A stretch of DNA of 64,000 nt. Origin: Streptomyces sp. BHT-5-2 (lineage in GTDB: Bacteria > Actinomycetota > Actinomycetes > Streptomycetales > Streptomycetaceae). Positions 49,009 to 56,834 of the stretch are shown here, piece after piece. The stretch is from assembly GCF_019774615.1 (NCBI RefSeq), contig NZ_CP081496.1, positions 2,542,001 to 2,606,000 on the forward strand, given 5' to 3'. The notes below the pieces were generated by a model. The model worked only from the letters and a program-made list of their open reading frames with translations. It was not told where the DNA came from and ran no database searches. How positions within the stretch are numbered: the stretch's first letter is position 1; each line of letters opens with the position of its first letter. Both the position numbers and the translations under genes were made by a program.

Positions 49009-49377
49009 TCAGCGTTCTACGCGTGCGACCTTCCGGCCCACCTTCAGGTACAATTCCGCGCCCTCGCCGACGTCGGCCTTCGCCACCACGGTGGTCAGGG
49101 TCTCCTGCACCGAGGGCTGGGTGAGTATCGTGGTCTGCTGCTCACCGTCGGCCTCGGCTATCAACCGAAGGCCGTTCTGCTGGGCGACCCGACGAACTGC
49201 GGAGACACTGGGCGTGAACTCCAGGGTTTGACTTATCAGTTGGCCCAGGGTGGCCTCACCGTGCTCCGGGAGGGAGACGACCGGGAGGTTCTGGGTGTCG
49301 CCGAAGGACCGCTTTAAGCGGGCGGCGAACTCCGCGCGGGCCTCTTCGGCGGCCTGCAGGCCGTGCAGGGCGGCCAC
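49009..49377 (-). CDS. Hypothetical protein, probably 5'-truncated
   Basis: A 122-residue frame with sequence of natural composition (AAEEARAEFAARLKRSFGDTQNLPVVSLPEHGEA, SVSAVRRVAQQNGLRLI, LKVGRKVARV). I do not recognise a family. It has a perfect terminator hairpin directly after its stop, which supports a real gene. The only start, GTG 49377, has no ribosome site and lies at the point where the toxin fragment on the other strand begins, so the 5' part may have been lost by a rearrangement. Possibly DNA- or RNA-binding; no function is claimed. Confidence 0.45.
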   Translation of the reverse strand: MAALHGLQAAEEARAEFAARLKRSFGDTQNLPVVSLPEHGEATLGQLISQTLEFTPSVSAVRRVAQQNGLRLIAEADGEQQTTILTQPSVQETLTTVVAKADVGEGAELYLKVGRKVARVER

Positions 49378-49383
49378 GCCCGC

Positions 49384-49546
49384 GCCTGGCCGACGCGTCG
49401 TGCTGCTGACAGGCTTCCGTAAGACGAAGATGTGCGAGGAGGCCGAAGCGGACCGCGCCCGCGCCGCAGAGCGCTTGTGTGAGGCCGAGCACGAAGCCGC
49501 AGCCGAACACGCCCTCTACAGCCGCAACCTCAAGGAGAACCGATGA
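49384..49546 (+). pseudogene. RelE/HigB-type toxin, C-terminal fragment only
   Basis: Residues PGRRVVLLTGFRKTKM, EEAEADRARAAERL and a charged end LYSRNLKENR match the C-terminal half of the phage-derived Gp49-like/HigB toxins of actinobacteria (pattern RRVVLLTVFRKT). The N-terminal half, which carries the RNase core, is absent. The stop overlaps the antitoxin ATG (ATGA), the native operon arrangement. Confidence 0.7.
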
Positions 49547-49870
49547 ACCACAGCGAATGGAGGACCCGTCGTCACCGTCAGATGCTGGGTGAACACCTCG
49601 ACGCTGACCCCGAGTACGACCGGGTCTACGAAGAGGCAGGCCTCGCCATGACGCTGGGCAAAGCCATCTACGACCGACGCATGCAGTTGGGCCTGAGCGA
49701 GACTGACCTGGCCGAGCGAATGCACGTCAGCGTCGATGACATCGAGGGCATCGAGACGGCCACCGAGCCGCCGCCCATCGCAGTCGTCATGCGCCTGGCC
49801 CGCGCCCTGGACGTTGCACCTTGCCGGCGGAGACGAGCCCACCGTCATGATCGCCGCCTCGGCAGCCTGA
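49543..49870 (+). pseudogene. HigA-type antitoxin with a frameshift near its end
   Basis: From ATG 49543, a HigA-like antitoxin: N-terminal YDRVYEEAGLAMTLGKAIYDRR and helix-turn-helix LGLSETDLAERMHVSVDDIEGIE. At about 49812 the frame changes; the correct ending LHLAGGDEPTVMIAASAA and a stop at 49868-49870 are found in another frame. The unshifted frame instead runs on into the next gene, giving a false 192-residue fusion. With its toxin truncated, the pair is probably inactive. Confidence 0.7.
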
Positions 49871-49884
49871 GCCGGGGAGGAGTT

Positions 49885-50121
49885 ATGCAGGACCCATCTT
49901 CCGCACTCGCGCGCGAGCTCGGACAACTCGTCCAGGCCCGTCGTATCCAACTCGACCTATCCCAGGCGGAGCTGGCCGAGCGGTGTGGGATGAAGCAACC
50001 CCAGATCTGCCGCTTCGAAGGTGGCGGGACCGTGCCGACGCTTCCTCTCCTGCGACGCCTGGCCCACGCCCTCGGCGCAGACCTCACCATCAGCCCCACC
50101 CCGCACGACAAAGCCGCTTGA
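49885..50121 (+). CDS. Small XRE-family helix-turn-helix protein
   Basis: A 78-residue protein starting at ATG 49885 with GGGAGGAG upstream. The helix-turn-helix is LDLSQAELAERCGMKQPQICRFE, followed by TVPTLPLLRRLAHALGADLTI, typical of antitoxin-type Xre regulators. No toxin gene is adjacent in the same orientation. It may be an orphan antitoxin or a regulator of the island. Confidence 0.72.
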   Translation: MQDPSSALARELGQLVQARRIQLDLSQAELAERCGMKQPQICRFEGGGTVPTLPLLRRLAHALGADLTISPTPHDKAA

Positions 50122-50265
50122 CGGAATTTCGGCGTTCCTGGAATTCGCCGGAGGGCGCAGAGCGCTGACGGCAGTAGCGACGGCAACGGCCACGAATTAC
50201 AGCGAACGAGCACGAACACCGAATTGCTGTCAACTCGCATCCTGACAAGCGAAGTCGCAGCATCA

Positions 50266-50375
50266 TCCCCCCTTGACCGCCAGTTCGTCGCGCAGCGCCT
50301 GCAAGGCCGTCAGTCCGGCGAGCGGGAGCCCAGCCGCCTCGGTGAAGTCCAGCGACTGCGGCATCTTCGCCACGC
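50266..50375 (-). pseudogene. Zinc-type dehydrogenase (MDR) central fragment, inverted
   Basis: Minus-strand residues MPQSLDFTEAAGLPLAGLTALQALRDELAV are the nucleotide-domain entry of a quinone-oxidoreductase-type MDR protein (about residues 110-145). No start codon and no remaining N-terminal domain are present. Confidence 0.65.
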
Positions 50376-50384
50376 AGCGGCGAG

Positions 50385-50604
50385 CGCCAAGATCCGCCGG
50401 GCGGCCCGCCGCCGGGGTGTCGGCTACCCTTACCTGTTCATGCACCCCAGCGGAGCCGACCTCAAGGTACTGGCCGGCCTCATCGACAAGGGCACCCTCA
50501 AGACCGTCACCGACCGCGTCTTCTCCTTCGAGTAGATCGCCGACGCCTTGGCCTACCTGGAACAGGGTCACGCCAAGGGCAAGGTCGTCGTCCAGATGTC
50601 GTGA
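50385..50604 (+). pseudogene. Zinc-type dehydrogenase (MDR) C-terminal fragment with nonsense codon
   Basis: Plus-strand residues AKIRRAARRRGVGYPYLFMHPSG, LKTVTDRVFSFE, then TAG (50533-50535), then IADALAYLEQGHAKGKVVVQMS and TGA match the C-terminal end of MDR oxidoreductases. TAG replaces the CAG/CGG usually coding Gln or Arg after FE. The fragment lies head-to-head with the central fragment on the other strand, so the gene was cut and one part inverted. Confidence 0.7.
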
Positions 50605-50650
50605 TCCAGTCACAATCAGCAGGTGGATTCAAGCTGAGTGAACGCCGAGG

Positions 50651-51058
50651 TTAGACATCCTTGATCTGTACTCCGTCGCCGCACAGTTTCGACCAGTCGT
50701 CGCGGTCCGAGGTCATTACGAGGACGGGTGCCGGGGAGCGGAGCGCCATCGCGGCTACGAGGGCGTCGATGGCGTACTTGTGGCCGTGCAGGCCGCCGGC
50801 GTCGCTCAGGAGCTGCACCGCAGTGAGACTGTCCGCCTGGGTGACGTCTTGGACTTGAAGGCGGGAGAGCACCCAGCGCAGCCGGGCGGTATCTGTCTTC
50901 CCGTAGACGGCCTCCACCACAGTCAGGGCCGATACGAGGACGGGCACGCCTACGCGCCGGGCGGCCTCGATCCGGGTGATCATCTGGCGGTCGTTGCGCA
51001 GCAGTAGCGACAGCGCCTGGGAGTCGAGCACCAGGGACCTGGCCGCGGGCTCCTTCAT
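50651..51058 (-). CDS. vapC: VapC-type PIN domain ribonuclease toxin
   Basis: A 135-residue PIN-domain protein. The acidic residues are in LVLDSQALSLLL (Asp, N-terminal), VVEAVYG (Glu), YAIDALVAA (Asp) and VMTSDRDDW (Asp), the usual PIN quartet. It would cut RNA, often tRNA or rRNA. The ATG at 51058 overlaps the antitoxin stop by 4 bp, so they form a VapBC operon. Confidence 0.88.
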   Translation of the reverse strand: MKEPAARSLVLDSQALSLLLRNDRQMITRIEAARRVGVPVLVSALTVVEAVYGKTDTARLRWVLSRLQVQDVTQADSLTAVQLLSDAGGLHGHKYAIDALVAAMALRSPAPVLVMTSDRDDWSKLCGDGVQIKDV

Positions 51059-51330
51059 GCGGCGCTGTCGTTCGACGCGTAGGGCGCCGGTGCGTCACCA
51101 AACAGTTCGCTCTGCGCAGCCTGGACCTCGGCGTCGCTCAGCGGCTCGTGCTCGGCTTCGTAGGCGGCCACGATCTCGGCGAGGCCGTCCATGGCGAGCT
51201 GATGCCGGACCGCCGCCGTCACGTACGCGGACACGCCGCGTTTACCGGTACGGGTGCGCAGAGCACCGAGGAGTTCGGAGGGCATCGACACGGAGATGTT
51301 CTCCGTGCCGCCGGGGCGGGGTGACTTCAT
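51055..51330 (-). CDS. vapB: VapB-type antitoxin
   Basis: A 91-residue protein. The N-terminal ribbon-helix-helix part is ENISVSMPSELLGALRTRTGKRGVSAYVTAAVRHQL, followed by an acidic C-terminal tail (EAEHEPLSDAEVQAAQSELF) suited to bind the toxin. ATG 51330 was preferred to upstream starts because promoter-like and palindromic sequence lies immediately before it; the ribosome site is poor, so leaderless translation is possible. It is coupled to vapC by ATGA. Confidence 0.85.
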   Translation of the reverse strand: MKSPRPGGTENISVSMPSELLGALRTRTGKRGVSAYVTAAVRHQLAMDGLAEIVAAYEAEHEPLSDAEVQAAQSELFGDAPAPYASNDSAA

Positions 51331-51341
51331 GGCCGCAAGTC

Positions 51342-51355
51342 TAGTACAGAAACTA
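51342..51355. promoter_or_regulatory. Candidate VapBC operator
   Basis: Dyad TAGT-acagaa-ACTA 12 bp before the vapB start, in an AT-rich patch that also suits a -10 region. VapBC complexes usually repress their own promoter. Confidence 0.45.
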
Positions 51356-51452
51356 TTACAGCGCCTGGAGTGTTGCGCGACCTGTATCCGGGGCGGGCGT
51401 TGATGCGTAGTCTTGGCGCTTCTGGATCTTCTTGTACTTTGCAGTGAATCCC

Positions 51453-51473
51453 GTGCTGGGATTGTGCTGGGAT
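51453..51473 (+). repeat. Putative integrase arm-type repeats, right end
   Basis: Two perfect GTGCTGGGAT copies (51453-51462 and 51464-51473), 11 bp apart and in the same orientation as the left-end pairs, 31 bp inside the right att repeat. Confidence 0.6.
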
Positions 51474-51503
51474 GCGCCCGCATAACCGCAGGTCAGAGTA
51501 GTT

Positions 51504-51534
51504 GTGGTGGAGTTCCGGTTCAACGTGTGAGCGG
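51504..51534. mobile_element. Right attachment site (attR)
   Basis: A copy of the ychF 3' end (25 bp, one mismatch to 39431-39455) followed by GAGCGG versus AGCGG on the left. The following 100 bp resemble the sequence after attL (hairpin around GCAGGTCA, then CCGGCTCT and GTCGGGCCCTT), as expected if they are the ychF terminator before and after integration of a related sequence. Confidence 0.75.
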
Positions 51535-51787
51535 ATGGGGCAACACCGCGTCGCTGACTTGATGGGCATGCAGGTCACCAAGGGGCCGGCTCTCTGGAGT
51601 CGGGCCCTTGGTCGTTCCCGTGCCGGGTCGGCGCCGAGTGGATTCCCTCAGGTGCCTGAGCCCGGCCAGTAGGGCCCAGACGTCCGCGCGGCGTCGATCC
51701 GCAGTCCTGGAGTGCCGGATCAGGCTCACTGACAGCCATAGGCTGGCTACCGCGACGGGCAGGACCAGGGGCAGGGCGGGAGAGAGC

Positions 51788-53464
51788 ATGCGTGGCTTCA
51801 GCGAGGCGAAGCTCAAGGCGCTGGCCGGTGTCCGTTCCTTCGAGCGCGGGTGCGGGTACGTGGATGCGGTGTCCGGGGTCGAGGTCGGTGACGGACGGAT
51901 CAGCGCGAACGTCCACGGCACGGAACGGTACGAGGTGGAGCTGGCCCTGGACGGGCCCGGCGGGCTGTCCGGGGAGTGCGACTGTCCGTACGGCCTTGAG
52001 GGCAACTTCTGCAAGCACCTGGTCGCCCTCGGCCTGACGGTGCTCGCCCAACGGGAGAGCCTGCCGCGGCAGCGGAAGGCGGCGCGGGACCGGGCACAGG
52101 ACTTCGACGCATGGCTGTCTGCCCTGTCCAAGGACGAGTTGCTGGCTCTGGTGCGGGAACAGGTCGGCGAGGACCGGCAGTTGCGGCGCCGCCTGGAGCT
52201 GCGGGCCGCGAGCGCCCGCGGGGATCTCGCCGCGGTCCGGGCCCGCATCCGTGAACTGCTCGACGTCGGCCCGTTCGCGCGGTACGGATATGTCGAGTAC
52301 GCCGATGCCCGCGCCTACGCGGACCAGGCCGGGCAGGCGGTGTCGGCGATCGGCGCGCTCACCGGCTCCGGACGGGCAGCCGACGCGATCACCCTGGTGA
52401 GGGAGGCGATGAAGTCGCTGGCCCGGGCGGTGGAGTGCGTCGACGACTCCGACGGATGGCTCGGCCAGGTGGGCACCGGCCTCGCCGACGCCCATCTCGA
52501 CGCGTGCCGTGCGGCGCGCCCCGACCCGGGGGAGCTCGCGCGCTGGCTGGTCGGCCATGCGCTCGGTGAGCTGGACGACGGCCTCACGGACATCGATCCA
52601 CTCGACTACGAGGACGTTCTCGGCGAAGAGGGGATGGCCGTCCTGCGGCAGCTGGCGGTCGAGGCGTGGCAGGGCAACCGCCGGGGCTGGGCGGAGAAGT
52701 ACCTGATGGAGCGTCTGGCCAAGGGGGGAGGCGACATCGACGCGGTGATTGCGGTGCACGCGGCCGACCTGGCACCGAACGGTCACACGCACCTGGTCAT
52801 CGCCCGCGAGCTGGACACCGCCCGGCGCCCCGACGAGGCCCTGCGCTGGGCGGAACGCGGCATCCGGGAGGCCGGGGACCTCGACGCCGTCGACACCGCC
52901 CTCGTCGACCACCTCTGCGACCGCTATGCGCAGGCGGACCGGCTCGTCGATGCCGTCGCCCTGCGCCGCGACCACTTCGGCGCCCGCCGCACCCTGCTCG
53001 CGTACCAGCAGCTGCGTGTCGCCGCCCGGGCTGCGGACTGTTGGCCGGCCGAGCGCGAGGGAGCACTGGCCCTGCTGCGGGCCGACGCGGAGCAGCGGCG
53101 ACCGGGCTGGTACGACGGCCCCGTCCTGGTCGATGCCCTGCTCGACGACAAGGACGTCGACGCCGCCTGGCAGGCCGCCACCGAGACCGGTGCCCACGAC
53201 CGGCAGTGGCTCACCCTTGCCGACCAGGCCCGCGCCACCCGCCCCGCCGATGCACTCGGTGTCTACCTGCGCCTGGTGGAGCCACTGACCAAGGAGACCG
53301 GCAACGCGGTCTACGAGCAGCTCGTCAGCCTGCTGCTGGGCATCCGGGACTGTCACCGGCGTCTGGGATCGCCGGAGGAGTTCACCGAGTACGTCACCGC
53401 CCTGCGTACCGCCCAGAAACGCAAGCGCAATCTGATGCGTTTGATGGACGAGCACCGTCTGTGA
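51788..53464 (+). CDS. SWIM zinc finger protein
   Basis: A 558-residue protein. The N-terminal SWIM zinc finger is CDCPYGLEGNFCKHLVAL (about 61-78, pattern CxC-x8-CxH). The remaining part is helical, with repeated TPR-like units (AEKYLMERLAKGGG, ARRPDEALRWAERGIREAG). SWIM domains bind DNA or proteins. ATG 51788 has GGGAGAGAG upstream; further upstream in-frame starts lie in the duplicated att region. Function unknown; it lies just outside the island. Confidence 0.85.
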   Translation: MRGFSEAKLKALAGVRSFERGCGYVDAVSGVEVGDGRISANVHGTERYEVELALDGPGGLSGECDCPYGLEGNFCKHLVALGLTVLAQRESLPRQRKAARDRAQDFDAWLSALSKDELLALVREQVGEDRQLRRRLELRAASARGDLAAVRARIRELLDVGPFARYGYVEYADARAYADQAGQAVSAIGALTGSGRAADAITLVREAMKSLARAVECVDDSDGWLGQVGTGLADAHLDACRAARPDPGELARWLVGHALGELDDGLTDIDPLDYEDVLGEEGMAVLRQLAVEAWQGNRRGWAEKYLMERLAKGGGDIDAVIAVHAADLAPNGHTHLVIARELDTARRPDEALRWAERGIREAGDLDAVDTALVDHLCDRYAQADRLVDAVALRRDHFGARRTLLAYQQLRVAARAADCWPAEREGALALLRADAEQRRPGWYDGPVLVDALLDDKDVDAAWQAATETGAHDRQWLTLADQARATRPADALGVYLRLVEPLTKETGNAVYEQLVSLLLGIRDCHRRLGSPEEFTEYVTALRTAQKRKRNLMRLMDEHRL

Positions 53465-53499
53465 GCCGGGCGACGTCTCGCAGATCCGTCAGAAGCGCC

Positions 53500-53673
53500 C
53501 TAGTTGCTTCGCGGAGGGGTGAGCCTGTCGAGATCCACGTTGATCTCGAAGGGCACGGGGCGCTTCAGGGTTCCGCGGAAGATGCCGGCGGGCGCGTAGA
53601 CACCGGTCGGTTCGTCGCGTTCGTAGACGTGGACGACAGGGGCGCCGGCCTCTTGGTCGGGCAGTGCGGTCAT
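53500..53673 (-). pseudogene. Small frame resembling the C-terminus of an Uma2-type protein
   Basis: From ATG 53673, 57 residues (VVHVYERDEPTGVYAPAGIF, RPVPFEINVDLDRL) resemble the last strands of Streptomyces Uma2 endonucleases. The nuclease core is missing, so this is probably a remnant. A short free-standing protein cannot be excluded. Confidence 0.45.
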
Positions 53674-54110
53674 GGCGCAACCGTGGCGACTCGACTGGAC
53701 CCGGGCCACGGGATCGCCGACGGGGGTGGCCGTAGTGAGCTGGTGAACGTGCAGGTCGGGCAGGGTTGGGCTGCTACGGGGGACGGGACTGGTGCGGGGC
53801 GTTCGTGGGTGGGGGCGGGGGATGTTCGGGCGGCGAGGGTTGTCTCGGATGGTGAGACGGACTCTTGAGGCGGTATCCGGGGGCTGCATTAATACGCGTA
53901 ATGATCTTGCCGCTCGGGGGTCGGGCGCTTCCCTCGGCGCATGACGTCCTGCGTCACGGCCCACTTCGCCGCCACGACGCCCTCGCCACGAAGTCACTGC
54001 CGCCAAGGAGCGCCGCGCGCCCCTACCCTGGGTGCGGTGAACGCTAGTTCCGCAGGCTCGCGGGGCGTGTGCCCCCGCGGGTAAGAAGTGCTCACAAGGG
54101 GGGAATTGCC
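53674..54110. other. 437-bp gap upstream of the SARP gene
   Basis: No gene is supported. Visible elements are GTCTC-N7-GAGAC at about 53849-53865, an AT-rich dyad CATTA-atacgcg-TAATG at 53887-53903, and a GC hairpin at about 54061-54081. The last two may belong to the SARP promoter. A stretch at 53743-53776 resembles the sequence after the island att sites. Confidence 0.4.
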
Positions 54111-56648
54111 GTGGCCGCATCGACGAGTAGCGTTCTGGAATGCCGCTTACTGGGGCCGCTGGACGTCGAAGTGGGCGGCCGACGGCTCCAGATGACGGCC
54201 CCGCGGCTGCAATCCGTACTGGGGACGCTGCTGTTGCGCGCCGGGGAGACGGTTCCGGTGCAGCGCCTGGTGGACTGCGTGTGGGAGGACCGGCCGCCCG
54301 CCGATCCCAGCAACCAGGTCGCCGTGTGCGTCTCCCTCCTGCGGCGCAAGCTGACGCAGGCCGGCGCCGCGGGCGACCTCATCGTCACCGACGCGCCGGG
54401 GTACCGCCTGCAGACCCACGCCGTCCGGCTCGATACGCACCGGGTGACGCAGCTGGGCAAGGAGGCCGCCGACCGGCGCGCCGCCGGTGAGGACGAGGCG
54501 GCGGTCGAACTCCTCGGGGAGGCGCTGTCGCTCTGGCGCGGCCCGCTGCTCGCCGGGATCTCGCGCCAGGTGTGGCAGTCGGACGTCCACGCCTGGGAAG
54601 AGAAGCGGGTCGCGCTGCGGGACATGTGCTCGAAGATCCAGCTGGAGTTGGGGCAGTACGAGCACCTCATATCCGAGCTGTCGAGCTTCGTCCAGGAACA
54701 CCCTCTGTTCGAGCGCCCCCGGGCCCAGCTGATGACCGCGTTCTACCACTCCGGGCGCCAGGCCGACGCGTTGCGCGTCTTCCGGGAGACCAGCGACCTG
54801 TTGAAGCGGGAACTCGCGGTGGCTCCGGGAGCCGAGCTGCGGCAACTCCACCATGACATCCTGCACGGCACTCTGCCGGCTGTGCGGCCGACGCGGCAAA
54901 CGCGGCCTGTGCGGCCGGTGGGGCCGAAGGCTGTTCGGGGGGCGGAGGGTGCGGCGGTTGTCCCCTCGTCGGCGTCGGGCGTCTCGGGAGGCCCGGACGC
55001 TGCGAATGCCTGGGACGCACTGGATACTTCGGATGTGCTGGGTGCTCCGGGCGCTCCGGGTGCTCCGGGCGCAACGGATGCTTCGAGTGCGTGGTCCGCT
55101 CCGGTGCCTGCCGCTGCGGAGGTTTCCAGCGCACCGGCCGTCGCCGTGCCGTCTGCCGCCACCGTGCCGTCTGCCGCCACCGTGCCGTCTGCCGCCGCCG
55201 TGGCGCCGGCGGGTCCCTGTCTGCTGCCGGGTGAAACCGGGGAGTTCGTCGGGCGGGAGGCCGAAATCGCCGCCATCCAGGGCATCTTGGCGCCGGCCAC
55301 CGGGCCGGTGCCGGTCGTCGGCGTGGTGGGCGCAGGAGGAACGGGCAAGTCGACACTGGCCGTCCACGTGGCACACCGGCTGCGTCCGGCCTTCACCGGG
55401 GGCCAGCTCTACATCGACCTGCGGGGCACGGGCGCCCGCCCGGTGCCGCCGGGGGAGGCGTTGGAGCGGCTGTTGCGCGAGCTGGGGCTGCCCGCGTCGG
55501 CGATCCCCGAGGGGGTCGAGCAGCGCGCCGAGCGCTACCGCGCGTTACTGGCCGACCGCCGGATTCTGATCGTTCTCGACGACGCGGCGGGCACCGACCA
55601 GATCCGGCCGCTGCTCCCCGGGACGGGCAGCTGCGGCGTGCTGATCACCAGCCGCACCAGGGTCGGCGTGGTGTCCACGGCGAACGTCTTCGAACTCGGC
55701 GTGTTCCCCGAGGAGCAGGCCGTCGAACTGCTCAGGCGCATGGTGGGCGTCGGCCGCACCGGAGCCGAGCCGGAGGCCGCCCGGGAGCTGGTCGGGCACT
55801 GCGGCCGGTTGCCGCTGGCGGTCGGCATCGTCGGCGCCAAACTCGCGGCCAAGCCGCACTGGTCGCTGGCGCGTGCCGTGGCGCGACTGGCCGACGAGCG
55901 GCGGCGGTTGGACGAGCTGTGCCACGACCGGCTGGCCGTCCGTGCCAGCCTCAGGCCGTCGTACGAGAGCATCGGCCCCGCCGCCCGGCGGCTGCTGCAC
56001 GGGCTGGCCCGGCTGACCCTGACCGACTTCGGGGAGTGGGTGGCCGCACCCTTGCTCGGCCTGCCCGCCGCCGTGCTGGAGAGCCTGTTGGAGGAGCTGG
56101 TCGACGCCCGGCTCATCGAGGTGCGGGACACCGGCCGGTCCGGTCAACTCCGTTACCGTCTCGACGATCTGGTGCGCCTCTACGCGATCGAGCAGGTCGT
56201 GGCGACGGAGCCCGGTACGGCCGTGGAGGAGGGGTGCGCGGGGGCGTACGGCGCCGGGCCCGGGAACCGTATCGTGGGCGCCGTCGCGGGTGCCGTGGGG
56301 CCCGTCCCCGGCGCACCCCGCGGCGTGGGCGACCTCGCGGCCGAACGCCGAACGGTCGCGGGCGCCCTCGCCCGCGCGCCCCTGACACCCGCCGTCCGCG
56401 CCCATCACGCGGCGTGCGGTGGCGAGTTCGCCACCCTCCGCGGTGCCGCGGACGCCTCGCGCGGCCCCGGCTTCGCCACGGTGACGAACGGTCCACCGCT
56501 GCAACGCCGTTACGACACGGAGCGCGCGCGGGTGCCCGCGCTGTCCGTACCGCCCGCCGAGTGCGGCGCGGACGCCTGCGCCTCGGAACCGGCCGCCCCC
56601 TGCCGTCGGCTGTTCGGCGCGCGCGGCCACCCCGACCACGGCGACTGA
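54111..56648 (+). CDS. SARP-family pathway regulator with NB-ARC domain (AfsR-like)
   Basis: An 845-residue regulator. The OmpR-type winged helix is at about 10-95 (RLLGPLDVEVGGRRLQM, QRLVDCVWEDRPPADPSNQV), and the BTAD domain at about 100-250 (WRGPLLAGISRQVW, HPLFERPRAQLMTAFYHSGRQADAL). A disordered Ala/Pro/Ser linker with three 18-bp repeats follows (about 255-375). The NB-ARC ATPase has Walker A GAGGTGKST at about 407 and a winged-helix end near 680. The C-terminus lacks the TPR array of AfsR. GTG 54111 has GGGGGG upstream. Codons 13 (54147) and 479 (55545) are TTA, so translation should depend on bldA tRNA. It probably activates the biosynthetic genes downstream. Confidence 0.9.
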   Translation: MAASTSSVLECRLLGPLDVEVGGRRLQMTAPRLQSVLGTLLLRAGETVPVQRLVDCVWEDRPPADPSNQVAVCVSLLRRKLTQAGAAGDLIVTDAPGYRLQTHAVRLDTHRVTQLGKEAADRRAAGEDEAAVELLGEALSLWRGPLLAGISRQVWQSDVHAWEEKRVALRDMCSKIQLELGQYEHLISELSSFVQEHPLFERPRAQLMTAFYHSGRQADALRVFRETSDLLKRELAVAPGAELRQLHHDILHGTLPAVRPTRQTRPVRPVGPKAVRGAEGAAVVPSSASGVSGGPDAANAWDALDTSDVLGAPGAPGAPGATDASSAWSAPVPAAAEVSSAPAVAVPSAATVPSAATVPSAAAVAPAGPCLLPGETGEFVGREAEIAAIQGILAPATGPVPVVGVVGAGGTGKSTLAVHVAHRLRPAFTGGQLYIDLRGTGARPVPPGEALERLLRELGLPASAIPEGVEQRAERYRALLADRRILIVLDDAAGTDQIRPLLPGTGSCGVLITSRTRVGVVSTANVFELGVFPEEQAVELLRRMVGVGRTGAEPEAARELVGHCGRLPLAVGIVGAKLAAKPHWSLARAVARLADERRRLDELCHDRLAVRASLRPSYESIGPAARRLLHGLARLTLTDFGEWVAAPLLGLPAAVLESLLEELVDARLIEVRDTGRSGQLRYRLDDLVRLYAIEQVVATEPGTAVEEGCAGAYGAGPGNRIVGAVAGAVGPVPGAPRGVGDLAAERRTVAGALARAPLTPAVRAHHAACGGEFATLRGAADASRGPGFATVTNGPPLQRRYDTERARVPALSVPPAECGADACASEPAAPCRRLFGARGHPDHGD
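55146..55199 (+). repeat. Three 18-bp tandem repeats in the SARP linker
   Basis: GTGCCGTCTGCCGCCACC twice exactly and once with one change, encoding Val-Pro-Ser-Ala-Ala-Thr/Ala. Confidence 0.9.
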
Positions 56649-56651
56649 GGG

Positions 56652-56680
56652 ACGGCCCGCGGGCACGCCCCGCGGGCCGT
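56652..56680 (+). terminator. Terminator after the SARP gene
   Basis: Perfect 12-bp stem ACGGCCCGCGGG/CCCGCGGGCCGT with a 5-nt loop, 4 bp after the stop codon. Confidence 0.8.
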
Positions 56681-56834
56681 GCGCGAGCAGGGCGGCAGAC
56701 CGGGGTCGTATACGGCCGCGGCCTGCCCGTCCGGCGATGACATCGGCATAACAGGGTTTTGAAATGGGCTTCATCTAGCCTTTTGGGCAACTAGCCGCCG
56801 CTAATAGCCGGAAATCAGGTAGAGGAGTCCAGGC

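Larger units (their letters stand above)
39456..51528. mobile_element. 12-kb integrated genomic island (restriction/CHAT defence cargo)
   Basis: Bounded by the att repeats in and beyond ychF. Inside each end are paired GTGCTGGGAT repeats. Cargo: hsdMSR, a CHAT protease, an alpha/beta hydrolase, degraded toxin-antitoxin genes and VapBC. Base composition is visibly less GC-biased than in the flanking core genes, especially in hsdS. No integrase, excisionase, transposase or replication gene was found, so the element is either decayed or was mobilised in trans. Confidence 0.75.

Noticed and set aside
49543..50121. A single 192-residue double-helix-turn-helix regulator
   Set aside because: The first part has its natural C-terminus and stop in another frame, and the second part has its own ATG with a strong ribosome site, so it is two genes joined by a frameshift.
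56775..56809. Three TAGCC direct repeats before the diiron enzyme gene as SARP boxes
   Set aside because: Spacings are 16 and 13 bp rather than 11 or 22, so the pattern is probably fortuitous.
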